A DNA stretch of 64,000 bases from Symsagittifera roscoffensis (taxonomy: Eukaryota > Xenacoelomorpha > Acoela > Convolutidae): contig NC_087066.1 in the NCBI RefSeq assembly GCF_963678635.1, positions 55,632,312 through 55,696,311 on the forward strand, read 5' to 3'. The notes under the pieces were generated by a model that was not told where the DNA came from, searched no databases, and saw only the letters and a list, made by a program, of their open reading frames with translations. Positions 1 through 11,529 of the stretch are shown piece by piece (position 1 is the first letter of the stretch; each line of letters begins with the position of its first letter). The position numbers and the translations under genes were made by a program.

Positions 1-30
1 CTTAAATTGTGGGTAATCTTGCTTCTAATC

Positions 31-475
31 TTTAGAAGCAAGGGCGGATCTAGGATTTTTTCGAGGGGGTAGGGCGGATTTTTAAAAAACTTTCGAAAGT
101 TTTGACGACTTTTTTTTTTTAGGTCGACCATATTGATTTGCCGAGCTCTCCCAAAGTACTGTTTGGCTTTTTATTCGGCCAAAATTTTTGTGCCACAGGC
201 AAAATTTTGAAAAAACATTCAAAAAAGCCGTTTTTGGGCACTTTTTGAAAAACTTTGACAAAAATCGCGTTTTTTTGGCGCGCGCTCCCCCTCAAAGTTA
301 GTATATATTGTCGCCGAAAGCGCCTTTAGAAAAATTTAGGGTCCGTCAGCCAAAAAAGGATATCTCAAAATAGTACAAAAAGGGGACCCTTTGGGCGGCA
401 GGTGGTCGAATCCCTGAGGGAAGGCGTCCACTCCCCCTCCCGCCCCTTCCCCCTAAATCCGCCCCTGTTTAGAAG
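31..475. mobile_element. hAT-type MITE, family 1, copy 1, with exact 8-bp TSD
   Basis: The element proper runs 39-467. It begins CAAGGGCGGATCTAGG and ends with the inverse complement of CAGGGGCGGATTTAGG, so the termini are inverted repeats. The flanking octamer TTTAGAAG is repeated exactly at 31-38 and 468-475, which is the target-site length of hAT elements. The inside holds no coding capacity and is rich in T-runs and C-runs. Two further copies lie at 20.8 and 28.3 kb. It is a non-autonomous element; no transposase is seen in the window. Confidence 0.88.
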
Positions 476-584
476 CCCTCTGTTAGAGGCCAACCAAAAA
501 AAGATGTAAAGATTTTTTTTAAAACCCTAATGGAAGTCCGCAGTTGAAAGCAAATCAGAATAAGTTTTCATAGTGAACCAACCT

Positions 585-1520
585 CCCGGATTGACCTCCA
601 TACACCTCCATGCTTATCAGACAATTCCATAAATGAAGTGTGTGGAAAAATGCTTGTCATACAATTTTCATACAATTTCTAAAAAATAGTTCGAAAAAAG
701 ATATAAACTTATTTGTGTGGCTGTTTGATTCTAACAAATTAGTCTGGTGAAAAAAACCAAGGTTTTGGTTTTTGAAAAACAATGCTTATCATGCAATTCC
801 CATATATGGAAATTGTATGACTGACGTTTTTTTGATGGCGACACAAAAAAATTTTCAAAATAATTTTGAAAATTTGCCCCAAATTTTTTTTTGTTCTTTT
901 GTTTTCAACCGCAATTTGAATTTTCTACGCAAACAAACATTTTCCGAAAAAAAAGTTTTTGCATGCAAAATTTAATTTTTTGTGTGCATAACGTAGTCTT
1001 GGATACAATAAAATTGACTTTTTTTCTTTTCACTTCAAAATTGTTTTTCAAAAACGCTGAAAACTTCTATTTCTTTTGTATGGCGTGTTTATGTATGCCC
1101 TGATCAATGTCTGATAAATTGATAATTCAAAAACTTAAAATACTCATCTTTGTTACTTTTGTTATATCATTTGTGAACGACAGCTCGAAGACAATTCAGG
1201 TCGTTTTCTATGCATTGTAAATACAAGATCGTCCAATTTTTGGTTCTTTGAGTGAACCAAAGTCTTTGTCACTTGTGTTAAGTTACAAACGCAATCCAAA
1301 ATTTTTCAGAAGATATAAACTTATTTGTGTGGCTGTTTGATTCTAACAAAATAGTCTGGTGAAAAAAACTTATCGAAAAAGATCTATCATACAATTTTCA
1401 TATATGGAAAAATGCTTGTCATAGAGTTTTTATACAGTTTTCTGTACGTATGGAAATGTATGTATGACAAGAAGTTTCTCATATATGGAAATTGTATGAT
1501 AAGAAGTTTTGGTCAACCCG
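585..1520. mobile_element. Foldback/MITE family 3, copy A
   Basis: The left end reads CCCGGATTGACCTCCAT and the right end GGTCAACCCG, which is its inverse. Just inside both ends is a TGCTTATCA..ACAATTCCATA motif, and variants of it recur in both orientations (for example near 650, 785, 1390, 1415 and 1485). No open frame resembles a transposase. A target duplication could not be recognised, so the superfamily is open. Sister copies lie at 6.8-8.15 and 16.8-18.0 kb. Confidence 0.6.
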
Positions 1521-2780
1521 TGCTGCTTGCCCTTTGTCATGTATTTTTTCAACAAAATCAATCATAATTTTTACGCCGCTAAAATTGGTTCAATTTATCT
1601 TTTGTTTTAGTTTTCAGAATGATTTATTGCTTCATTATGACACAAAAATTGAAGCTAATAATTGAGGAATTTACAATTTTTTCGGCTTTCATTTCAAGCC
1701 CCCAATGATTTTTCATAAAAAATTTTTGAAAAATTTTCAAAAAATTGTATGTTTGTTGTTTTTGAAATTTCAAGACTAATAAGTACATCCTAAGCAACGT
1801 TCAAGTCTGCAAAACACGTTAAGGCGAAACACATGTTTAGACAAAACATTTTAAAATAACTAAGCTGTTTTAAATAACTAAAATTTCGTTTAAAAAAATG
1901 CAAAAGTGGTCAAGTTTTTTTGGGTAAAAGCAAATGTTTAAAACATGAAGTTTTTCTCAATAAAAGCTTTATTGTTAAGTTTTGAAACAAATGTTTAAAA
2001 AACAAATCACCACTCGGCTGACTTGAAAAATTTTCTCTATTAAATCAGTAAGTGCATCACTCTCATTTTCAATTTTTGACGATATTTAAAAACAACTTTT
2101 TTTCCTCGTAGCTATCACATTTTTGTCTATCACAATGAAAGAACTGCCAAATTTTTTAATTTTGAAACGAATGTTTTTAAAATTAAAATTGAGATACATA
2201 AAATTTTTATTAGTACTGCATAATTTTTTTGAAAAGAAGCTGTGTTGGTTTTTAACATGAGCTTTTTTTGGTTAAAATCATTTTAGGCAACGATAAAAAC
2301 TATTATTTTTGCAAATTGGATCAATTGAATTGGTAGAAATAAATATCCGACATGTTTTTTTCATCAACCGCTTGAAAGCGCCACCGAATTGAACGAATTT
2401 TTATTTTTGTGTTTCTGGTTTAATCTTTGGCGTAATCTTTCTTCATTTTTGAAAACTGCAAATACAAAAAAATCTAAAAATGGATAAATTAGTTTCAATT
2501 TAAAAGTTTTGGGTAAGTTCTTGGTCATGTCCGTGCATGACCTTTTGACGCATTTTCACTGTAGCCCAGCGTTTTTAAATTACTTTTTATAGAGATTTTT
2601 TACATTGTCAGACAAAAATTATGATAAAAAATTGCATTCAAGAAGAAAAAATCAGTTTAAACGGCCCATTTTTATTTTAAAAAAATTACAAAATAAAAAA
2701 TGTAGGAAGTTTCAAACTCAGCAATAATTAATCAGAGTCATACTAATGTCACGCTGTAATCTCATACTATAATGAATTTT
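1521..2780. other. AT-rich interval without recognisable feature
   Basis: Long T and A runs and very short open frames on both strands. I see no coding, RNA or repeat structure here apart from homopolymer tracts. Confidence 0.5.
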
Positions 2781-3001
2781 GGCTCTTTTCCAGTCCCCCC
2801 CCCCACCTTTCAAAATACCGAGTTCTATGTTTGTTTTACGTGTTATTACGGCTAAATGCGCGATGTCTCGCTGTAAGGTGTGAAGAACAAATCTGTTCAC
2901 ATTTGTTGATTTGTTCACCAGGCCAAATTTCATTGCATTATGACAACGGTAAATGAGCTTTTCAAAATTGAATTTGAAAGGGGGGAAACTGGAAAAGAGC
3001 C
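2781..3001. mobile_element. hAT-type MITE, family 2, copy 1
   Basis: It begins GGCTCTTTTCCAGT followed by a C-run and ends GGAAACTGGAAAAGAGCC, giving inverted termini of about 28 bp. The inside carries GAACAAATC..GATTTGTTC, an internal inverted repeat shared by other copies. The flanks TGAATTTT (left) and TGAAGTTT (right) differ at one of eight bases and may be a decayed target duplication. Non-coding. Confidence 0.8.
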
Positions 3002-3027
3002 TGAAGTTTTGCATATTAGACTAACTA

Positions 3028-3090
3028 TTGTGAACAGATTTGTTCTTCATACCTTACATCGCATCAGCACGTGTTTAGCTATAATCACCC
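3028..3090 (-). repeat. Internal fragment of family 2 MITE, inverted
   Basis: This stretch between two complete family 2 copies matches the inside of the family in the opposite orientation (TGTGAACAGATTTGTTC and the downstream CACGTGTTTAGC block). It suggests nested insertion or rearrangement of the family at this site. Confidence 0.6.
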
Positions 3091-3110
3091 AAAAAACAAC
3101 TAAGAAAATT

Positions 3111-3332
3111 GGCTCTTTTCCAGTTTCCCCCCTTTCAAAACACCGAGTTTTATGTTTGTTTTACGTTTTATTATGGCTCAATGCGTGATGTTACGCTGTA
3201 AAGTATGAAGAACAAATCTGTTCACAGTTGTCGATTTGTTCACCACGCCAAATTTCATTGCATTATAACAACGTTAAATAAACTTTTCAAAATTGAATTT
3301 GAAAAGTGGGGGGGGGGAACTGGAAAATAGCC
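3111..3332. mobile_element. hAT-type MITE, family 2, copy 2, exact TSD
   Basis: The termini are GGCTCTTTTCCAGTTTCCCC and the inverse ending GGAACTGGAAAATAGCC. The octamer AGAAAATT occurs immediately before (3103-3110) and after (3333-3340) the element, an exact 8-bp target duplication. This copy fixes the family boundaries. Confidence 0.88.
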
Positions 3333-3660
3333 AGAAAATTGAAAGTGGGAGATTCTAATTGGAATTCAAACGGTTGAGAGTCTCTCGATTCATACTTTTA
3401 ACTGTTTAACTTTTGAATACTTTCTCGTGAGCACCGGAAAAACTTGAAAATGGCTTTGTCTGCTTTTTTTTCAGAGAAACGAGGCATTTTTGATGATAGC
3501 ATACTTGCACCCTGCATTTCAACAAAGAATAAAAGCTTTTTCAAAGTTGAGATTAGTATTACATTTTTGTTCTGAATTTAATTAAATCACTTCTGAGAAA
3601 AGCCATTTTTCGCGTTTTTATCAAACCAACTTAATTTTGCGCTTCAAGATATCAATTATT

Positions 3661-3889
3661 GGCTTTTTCCAGTTCCCCCCATTTGATTTGTTCTGAATTT
3701 TTTTATGTGAACGTCTATTTGAAATGAATTTTTATGATAGAAACTGCAAACGTTTATGATAGAAACTGCAAAAAAACGTATCGGTGTGAATAGGCGAATA
3801 AATTTTCACATTTCTAAGATACAAATTGTGTGAACAATTTTTTTTTTTGTATTTTTACGAAGGGGGAGATTGGAAACTGGAAAACAGCC
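3661..3889. mobile_element. Family 2-type MITE with divergent interior, copy 3
   Basis: The termini GGCTTTTTCCAGTTCCCCCC and the inverse ending AACTGGAAAACAGCC are of the same family. The interior differs and instead resembles the element at 15.87-15.98 kb (GTGTGAATAGG.GAA and TGTGTGAACAATTTTT). Flanks are CAATTATT and CAATTATC, a 7/8 match, consistent with an aged 8-bp duplication. Confidence 0.75.
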
Positions 3890-4193
3890 CAATTATCTGA
3901 ATCTCGATATATTCTGGGCGACTTTGGAAACGCATCTCAAAAAATTTTGCCAATCAAGGCTCAAAATAAAAATGCATGACAAACGTGTGATAACATTGAA
4001 GCAATTCTTAACGCTTTTGAAAAAAAACTGATCACGTTTCTGTAACTGATTATGAGTAAAGAACGAAGTGAAGACTTTTATATAGGCCTTGCTAATTTTT
4101 TTTGTTTTGTTTTCAGGATAGATTTTGGGCTTTTTTTCTTTTTCCTCCCAAATTTTCATAATTCAGATTACTGTTCACATTGTCCGATTGTCA
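3890..4193. other. Interval with no recognisable feature
   Basis: T-rich DNA with an 88-codon open frame on the minus strand. That frame is lysine and phenylalanine rich and looks like a by-product of the T-runs. No other structure seen. Confidence 0.4.
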
Positions 4194-4309
4194 TGAAAAT
4201 TGACATGCAGAGAAACTAGGCCATGACAACCATATTTGATCTTCATAATCAACCTTGTAAAACCACTTCTTAGATCAAAAAATTGATGCTTGTGTGAGGT
4301 GGGGGTGAA
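4194..4309 (+). repeat. Dispersed repeat, partner of 5335-5451
   Basis: The two stretches share GAAAATTG.CATGC, the CTATGACAA.CATATTT block, a CTTCAT..TCAACCTTG-like block and the end TGATGCT..TGTGAGGTGG. They diverge beyond. It is an unclassified low-copy repeat, with two copies in direct orientation about 1.1 kb apart. Confidence 0.6.
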
Positions 4310-4409
4310 GAAATAAGAGCCAGATTTTGTTCACGCTAAATTTTGATTTTTCGCGGTTTGACTTGGGGCTTTTCTTAAACTTCGGCGCAGTTCTATTGTA
4401 GAAATAAAG

Positions 4410-4480
4410 GCAAACTCGACTCCACTATCAAACAGCAAATTTGTAAAAGTGACGAAAAACGTGATTGATTTCATATTTTG
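4410..4480 (+). repeat. Dispersed repeat, partner of 29403-29475
   Basis: Both copies contain ACTATCAAACAGCAAA followed by GTAAAA.T.ACGAAAAA and GTGA.TGATTTC. No termini or coding are visible, so this is probably a fragment of a longer unrecognised repeat. Confidence 0.55.
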
Positions 4481-4571
4481 AAAATGGAAATTAATTATCG
4501 GATTTCCCAGCGAAATAAAAGTTTTACCTATTGCTCAAGTTTCCTCAACTTGGGTTTTTTTAACAAAAAAT

Positions 4572-4780
4572 GGCTCTTTTCCAGTTCCTCCTTCAAAATA
4601 CTGAATTTTATGTTTGTTTTACGTGTTATTACAGCTAAATGCGTGATGTTACGCTGTAAAGTATGAAGAACAAATCTGTTTAGAATTGTCGATTTGCTCA
4701 CAAAGCCAAATTTTATTGCATTATGAGAACATTAAAACGTCTTTTCAAAATAAATTTGAAAGGGGAACTGCAAAAGAGCC
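4572..4780. mobile_element. hAT-type MITE, family 2, copy 4
   Basis: It runs from GGCTCTTTTCCAGTTCCTCC to GGGGAACTGCAAAAGAGCC, with the same interior and orientation as copies 1 and 2 (TTTTATGTTTGTTTTACG). Flanking A-rich sequence makes the target duplication ambiguous (CAAAAAAT against AAAAAATT). Confidence 0.8.
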
Positions 4781-5334
4781 AAAAAATTTTCCATCATAAA
4801 TTGTTCTACAATTTCAAAGAGATTTGAGGCCATCCATTTTTATCCGAAATTAAAAAGTTGAACATTTTTGAAAAAAAAAACAGTCGTTTTTTTTCAGTTT
4901 TCTTGCGTTCATCACTCTTTTCCAACTGTCAGTTGGCTTTGTTTTATACTTCATTACTTTTTCAACTTTAATTTCCTTGTAAATTTGAAAAAAATATATG
5001 CCTGGAAATAAAAAGGAAAATTAAAAAAGCGAGGTGTTTCGAGAGCTGTGATTAAAATGAAGTACTAAAATTTGTTCTTTGATATGAATTAAGTAAGACA
5101 TCCGCCAACATTTCCAATATTTTTTGCTCATAAAAATATGAAATTTAGTTTCTTGGCGAGTCATCATACTCTATTGCTATCTCTAAGAGCTAGCCAATTG
5201 ATTTTGTAGTGTCCTGAAAATACATCTTGGATGATTGTTTAGCTTCTCGAAATTTTGCTGGTGCCTTTTTAACGTCGCCCAGTATAGCTGATTGTACTCA
5301 CTGACGAATAGGTCTCTAAAGGCCAGTTTTTTTA

Positions 5335-5451
5335 AATGAAAATTGGAATGCGAACTAATAAGGCTATGACAAACATATTTAGTCTTCATGTGTAGCCTTG
5401 CAAAATCCCTTTTTACTTCATAAAGTTGATGCTGATGTGAGGTGGTGGGGG
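5335..5451 (+). repeat. Dispersed repeat, second copy of 4194-4309
   Basis: Direct-orientation partner of the repeat at 4.2 kb. It runs into a G homopolymer just downstream (about 5445-5460), where the partner has only a short G-run. Confidence 0.6.
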
Positions 5452-6831
5452 GGGGGGGGGTTTAGTTGGGTAAACAAGTTCCTTCTTTTATTTTGTTGAA
5501 AAGCCATTGTTTGAAATCGCCTAGTTTTAATTAATTCCCCCCTTCATCAAATCAAGTTAGCCACTACAATTCTTCTTTAGAAGACTTGATATTATATTAA
5601 TTTTCATAGCTGTTTTGAACAAGGAATATCGAGTTATTTGCTTGCCATATTAAAAATGTTTGTTTGATTTGCGGAAAGTTTGTTTGGTTTGCGGGAAACG
5701 TTTCATTTAGGTATAGTTGATGAGTTTAATGATAAAAATTGATGCGTTCGTCATGATGACATTATTGTATCATCGTTAACAAGTATATCCTGATATACAA
5801 CATACTGAATCCGAACCGAATGAAGTAGACGATTAATCTTAACAAGGAAAACTTTGAATCAAACGCGCGAAAACTGTTAACTAATCAACGCCGCTTGAAA
5901 CGTTTTAAAATTAGCTTATATGATTACTGAATTCCGATTGGCTAAAAAAATTTCGTCAATAGCTTTTATGAACACCGAATTCCGATTGGCTCAAAAATTT
6001 TTGGTCCATTCGATCCTTCGCACAAAAGGATTTGCCCCGATTTTATCTGATGTGAGTAGGGCAGTATGAGTAGACATTGGCCTAGGTTGTTTCTTAAAAT
6101 TATGTTTAAAGTGGCCAAACTGTGCGTTTTGTGAAATTTAAGTGGATTCCGCAACAATCCAAAAACAGAATTGTCGAGGAAACTGCAAAATTGCTTTTAT
6201 CTTCGATCTTTTTTGTTGTTTTGGGTTCCCTGGACAATTAGCTGAAACATTATATTGCTCAAAATTGCTCCAAAACAGGCAGCTTTAACAAAACTTGTGG
6301 AATCCGAAGCAAATAGCTATAGTTGATGCGACGAAATTTACGTTATAAAGTAATGTGCCGACAACATTTACTTTACAAACAATTGTGCGCGGAATCCGCG
6401 AAAATTTAGTAATTGAAAACCACCTACATTTTGGATTATCTTTAGAGACTTGTCTGTGGTTTTCAGCGACTCACAGACACCAAATTTTGCGCCTACCAAA
6501 AGCAGAGTTTTGCCTCGTAATGAAATTCAAGAAAAACAAACAATTTGATTTCAAGAGGTTCATTGCCTCTGGTCAGATAGCACTCCCCTGTTTTAAGAAG
6601 TTGGTCTGTTCCGACCGGAGAACACTCGCCTGTTTTCTTAAGACTTTTAATTGTTTCACTCTAATTCTATATAATTTTTATAGTTCCCTCGGGACAATTG
6701 CCCGCAGTTTTTTCTTTTTTCCTTTGTTGTCCGTATCCTACTTTTTTAATTATTTTTTGTTTCGTTCTTTTTGATTGTCCGAAAAGTCCATTTATACTTA
6801 ATTGTCATTTCCAGTTGTACATTGCTGCCGT
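5452..6831. other. Interval without identifiable gene
   Basis: It contains a duplicated GAATTCCGATTGGCT motif about 50 bp apart near 5930 and 5980, which holds an inverted CCAAT pentamer. It also contains a 139-codon open frame at 6355-6774 (plus). That frame ends in a run of Phe, Leu and Tyr encoded by T-rich DNA and resembles no family I know, so I do not call it a gene. Confidence 0.4.
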
Positions 6832-8152
6832 CCGAGTTGAATAAAACATCTTATCATACAAATTCCATAAACGAAAAAGTTCTTACCATGCAATTCAACA
6901 ACTCCATACCCACAGAAAACTGTATAAAATTTCTATGATAAGCCTTTTCCATTATGAAAAGTGTTTTGTTTTTTTTTCCAATAACTAAAAATTTGATATT
7001 TTTTCTAAATTTAAATTCTGAATATTTTGGGTTTTAATCGTAACCGAACGCAAATGACAAGAACCTTGATTTCCTCAAAGCCGGAGTCAACAGAGATTGG
7101 ACGGTCTTGCAGTTACAATGCATAGAAAAAGATGTGAATTGCCTAAGAGCTGTCTGATACAAGTGGTATAACGAAGTTAAAAAGCTTTTAAATTTTGGCA
7201 AAAACTTTCAACGACAATTTTCAACGACAAAAATTTAAGTTATCAGACCGTTTATAGTTTTTGAAAATAAGTTTTTCGCAAAAAGGAACAATTTCAACGT
7301 TAGCGCATCATTAGTGCACACAAAAAAGTAATTTGTTCGCGTAAATTTTTTTTCAAAACTGATTGTTTAAGTACAAAATTCGAATTGCCATTGAAAAACA
7401 CAAAAAAAAACGTTTAGGGGCAATTTCAAAATTATTTGGAAAATTTTTATTATGGCCATGAAAATGAAAAAATACTTGTCATACAATTACCACGAATGGA
7501 AACTAAATGACTGGCTTTTGTTTTGATGAAAGTCTTCTAATTATTTAGTACGCGTTTAGTATTTAGTATTGCGTTTCGTAATGGATAAACCGGGTTGATC
7601 AAAAGTGCTAATTATACATTTTTCATAAATGGAAAAATGCTAATCAAGAACTTTACAAGCCATTCCTTTTTTATTGGAAACGACCTGAATTGTATCAGAG
7701 TTTTCTTATACACAAGATATACTGAAAGCGCCAAACTTATAAATTTTGCAAAATGATTATTTCAAAATTTGCTTTTTTTAATTAAGAGACTTTTCTGAGT
7801 AACCAGGGCAACGTTATGCACACGAAAAATGAAGTTTTGCATACAAAATTATTTTTAGAGAACGTTTTTTTGGGCCTAAAAAATGTGATTTGCGGTTGAA
7901 AAAAAAACATGAAAATTTTGGGCAATTTCAAAACTACTTCGCCGTCAAAAAAATGCTAGTCATACAAATTCCAATTTTTCTTTTTTATTTACTAAAATAC
8001 ATCAATTTTTATGCTAAAACATTAAAAAGTTCTATGAAAAGCGACGAAATCATTTTAGCGAACTTATGAATTTTGTAAAGTTAGTTTTTTTCATAGACTT
8101 AGTTTATAGAAATGTAAGATTAGCATTTTTGGTCTATGGAGGTCAACCCGGG
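6832..8152. mobile_element. Foldback/MITE family 3, copy B
   Basis: The right end is ATGGAGGTCAACCCGGG, the exact inverse of the left end of copy A. The left end is worn (CCGAGTTGA followed by CTTATCATACAAATTCCATA). Multiple internal ATGCTTGTCATACAATT-type motifs are present. About 1.3 kb long and non-coding. Confidence 0.55.
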
Positions 8153-8299
8153 AAGGGAGATGATAACATTTTATGTTAATTTGCCCGAGTCGTCCTTAAT
8201 GTTTAGGCATCCTTCAATCATGTAGTCATCAATCATTACAGGAAGTCGTCCAAACGCATAAAGTTATGAAGTAATAGAATAATGAGCAACAATTATACT

Positions 8300-8850
8300 T
8301 TGTCAGCGGTATTAAAATTATCATAGCAAAAATCGCCATTCACATATAGAGAATGATGTCACACTTCACAAAATTTATACAACAGCACTCAAAACCACAA
8401 GCATTGCGGGATCAACAAACAGGTCAGAAAAAAGGTTACATAATTAATATTTCAGAAAAAAGACATTGAGACGACATGAAATATATGTTCGGCACACAAG
8501 GATGAACCATTTGCGAGCAAATACGCGTAGATTGCATGATAAGTTACAGAAATCGATTCCACAAATTTATCACGTAACCTACGCGTAATTGTTCTGACTC
8601 ATATTTGTGTGCAAATGACTCATATTTGTGTGCCTAACATAGGTTTCCTTTCTAGTCAATGCCTTTGTCTGAAATAATGGATAAGCGACCTACTTACTGA
8701 TTTGTTTGTTGATCCCGCAATGCTAGGGATTCTGAGTGGCGTAGTATAAATCGTCATAAGTGTGATATCTTTCTCTATGTGTGTTATTTTTCTCCGCGTC
8801 ATCGTTGATGGCTTCTTTTTGCTGTGAATATTTTGATACCGCTGATACAA
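8300..8850. repeat. Long imperfect palindrome (~550 bp)
   Basis: The two arms are inverse complements around a centre near 8562. Matching blocks include CAGCGGTATTAAAAT (8304) against the inverse at 8845. AGCATTGCGGGATCAACAAA at 8399-8420 is matched at 8704-8725. ATGTTCGGCACACAA (8485) pairs with the inverse ending at 8639, and TACGCGTAG pairs with CTACGCGTA at the centre. Transcribed, it would fold into a hairpin of about 250 bp. It could be a foldback transposon or a source of double-stranded RNA. No flanking target duplication was identified. Confidence 0.75.
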
Positions 8851-9029
8851 TGCAGTCTCTTTAGTCTCTCGTGCTACGTTTGTTTGTGCTTTTTGTCAGT
8901 CCTTGTCCCTCGTGATTTTCTTATTATAAATTTCCATTTCTTCCAGCTACATTCTGTCTTTTGATAATCCGGCTTTCTGCGGCTCTAGAGGTGCCATTTC
9001 ATTATTAAATAATTCCATGTTTGTTATGA

Positions 9030-9884
9030 CCTCTGTAAAATTCGCCCGGAAGATACATATCGACGGAAAACAAATCAAGTCTTAAGACGACTGGCTAGCG
9101 TCTAAACAGAGCTTTGCATGCTTTTCACCGTCTCTACCAAGTCAGTACTTTTCGGTGGTCTTTTCTAACATCGGGTCGACAAAAACGTTACTGTTCTCCG
9201 GCTTCGACCAGAACGCTCAAATTAACTGAAATACATGCAAAAATAGTGAGCTCATGGCTGGGTCTCAGTATCCCCAGACCACGAGGTCACTCCTAAAAAC
9301 AGGGCTACTACTTATTATATTACTATTGTTTTTGTTCAGTAGATAAAAATCATCATCTCTATCGAAGATGGATCAACCCTTCCCCCAACTCCTAGCACCT
9401 CATCCTTGTCAAAACTAATCCAAATATCAGTTAAATTCAAGTCAGGACATGACAGGATGCTAAAAGTTCACACGAATCAATAAAAGTTTCCGTCCCGAGA
9501 CCCTTCCGGATTCTTGAATCTGGTGAATCAAGCTCGTTAATCTTGATTTCTTCATAATCCGGAAGGCTGGTTTCTTACCCTTCACCGTTGTTCGCAACAG
9601 CCTTGCAACTATTGTAGCAGCACAATAGTTGCAACTCGGAACGTTCTCTGCAATCTGCTGCTGTTTTTCAATCACGATTGTCGTTGTTATCGTCAGCGCA
9701 ACTAATGTTGTTGTGTTTTCTCACTCGTTTCTTGTTAAAATGGCCGTTTCAGCACTTCTCAGAAATGTGACGTCATCATTCGAATTTTTGAAATTTTAAA
9801 ATACTAGAATATTCCAGCCCTCACCGTCTGGCCAAACGTTCCAATAACGCTCTTAGTTCTTAAAAACCACCAATCCGGAAGGCT
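9030..9884. repeat. Diverged copy of the 1.29-kb CRE/HSE repeat
   Basis: This stretch aligns in order with the inserts at 40,711-42,001 and 51,102-52,392. Shared blocks are CGCCCGGA, GACGACTGGCTAGCGTC, TTTTCACCGTCT, ATTAAAAACAGGGCT (here CTAAAAACAGGGCT), GAGATGGAT/GAAGATGGAT, TCAGAAATGTGACGTC and CCAATCCGG near the end. It is GC-richer than its surroundings. It may be a solo LTR or other transposon terminus; no open frame of interest is present. Confidence 0.6.
9768..9817. promoter_or_regulatory. CRE-like octamer plus heat-shock-element-like motif
   Basis: TGACGTCA, the palindromic cAMP-response-element core, is at 9768-9775. CTAGAATATTCCAG at 9804-9817 has the GAAnnTTC arrangement bound by heat-shock factor. 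The related inserts at 41.9 and 52.3 kb keep the heat-shock part in a longer form, which supports it as a functional site of the repeat family. Confidence 0.4.
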
Positions 9885-11529
9885 TACTGCTAAAATTCCG
9901 AATGCTGCAGAGATTGCATTTTTCACATTCTGGTCGAATGTCACACTCCATTGGGAGGTTTTAGGTTTTTAGAGACAAATTTGCTGTATAACTATATGCT
10001 CGATGTTCCAACTTTTCAAATCTGCCGAATTTTTTATTGAAGCAGAGTCGCAGGTCAGGATTTTGGAAGCCCGAAACGTAATTGACCTGTCACTACCTGA
10101 TGCCGGTAATAGGAACGCATAGGACTTTATCACCCACCCATCCCCCCGAAGGACGTTTCGCTATCATCAATCTTTTTCTTGGAGGCAACGAGCTATTCAA
10201 CGGGTTCGAGCCTTCTAATAACATTCCTCAAAAAACAGACCTGATCGAAATTGCAGACTTTCTCTGCAGTAGAACCAAAAGTAGCGTTTTTGTTCTGAGT
10301 AATCTCGAACTTTTTCACCGGTTAAAGTAAAAGTAATGATTCACGTTTTGAGACATGCAAGAATATTATCAAAAAAAAAACATTTCACTACATCTCATGC
10401 AATTGTCACATACATCTAATGCCTGAATGTATTTTTCTTATAAATCTTGTTTTAAACTGCATACGGGAGCTGAGCAGCTAATGCAAAGAAAATTGTGCAT
10501 TAATTAAGACAAATGAAAAACTTGAAAAAACGTGTTCAATTGTGTTGAAAGCAAAATCACAAAAAGGAGTTAAGAAACCAAATAGAGTTGAACAAGAGAC
10601 ACTCGGAAAATTCGATGAAACTCCACGAAAAATTTTTCTTCTTGCAGTTGCAAGTGATCGCGAAGCGCGCTAATTATTGCAAAGGCTGAGGAGAAACGAG
10701 AATGCTTTTCAAATTTGGGCATATATCTACTGCCGGCTCTGTATAGAGAAGAAGCATCTGAAGAAAATCAAATTTTGAAGAAAAGGCGATCTTTGGTGGA
10801 TGAAGGTCTAGCTGAAGTTTAAAATTTTCGAACTGTTCAACGATGGAGTGAAAGTAGAAAGGGAAGCAAATTGAAACCCCTGGCAGACACAATTGACTAG
10901 GTTTTCCATGTATTCTGCAACTTAACGAACAAACCTTGGTTAACCTTGAAAGAAGACCAAAACTATCTAATGCGATACTGTCCGAACAATTTCACAACTG
11001 CACTAAACCTGACCTATTTCAAAATTAAGGTTGTCTGATCTGATGCATAAAGATTTTATCATACACAGAAAATTTAGTCTTTTGAACATGATTAAATGCT
11101 TATGGAGTATTATTGATTGATCACTGTCAAAAACAGTATATAGTCTCTGGAGTTAAAGCACAATCTTCCTGACTCGTGTGTAGCGTGCAGAGTGAAAAAA
11201 AGGTAACGAGGTATACTTTTGCGTTTTGTACGACCAACCCCAGCCCATGAAAGCAAACACAGATATAATGAAGAACAATTTGGAGAAACTAGTTATAGTT
11301 TTCCCAAAACCACTCTGCCTCCAATATGCATAGACGTAATTTGTTCCAAAAATTAAAAGGAGACCCTAATGAGTAGCAATGACTTAAAGCAAAAAACTGC
11401 TGACATATTTGATAAAAAACTACTAAACCAAGCAATAGAATAGAATACCTGTTTCAATAATCAGCTCTATATTGCGTTCTACCAAACTTGTCATGAACAT
11501 GCTGAATAAAAAACGAATTAATTCCTACA
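9885..11529. other. Interval upstream of the LINE relic; one GC-richer open frame
   Basis: An open frame at 10,082-10,330 (plus, 82 codons) is richer in G+C than the surroundings and reads like mixed protein sequence (for example INLFLGGNELFNGFEP). I cannot assign a family. It could be a stray exon or part of the 5' portion of the LINE. Nothing else is recognised here. Confidence 0.3.

Noticed and set aside
6355-6774. 139-codon plus frame as a gene
   Set aside because: The C-terminal half is a T-run derived Phe/Leu/Tyr stretch, with no homologue known to me and no splice or start context.
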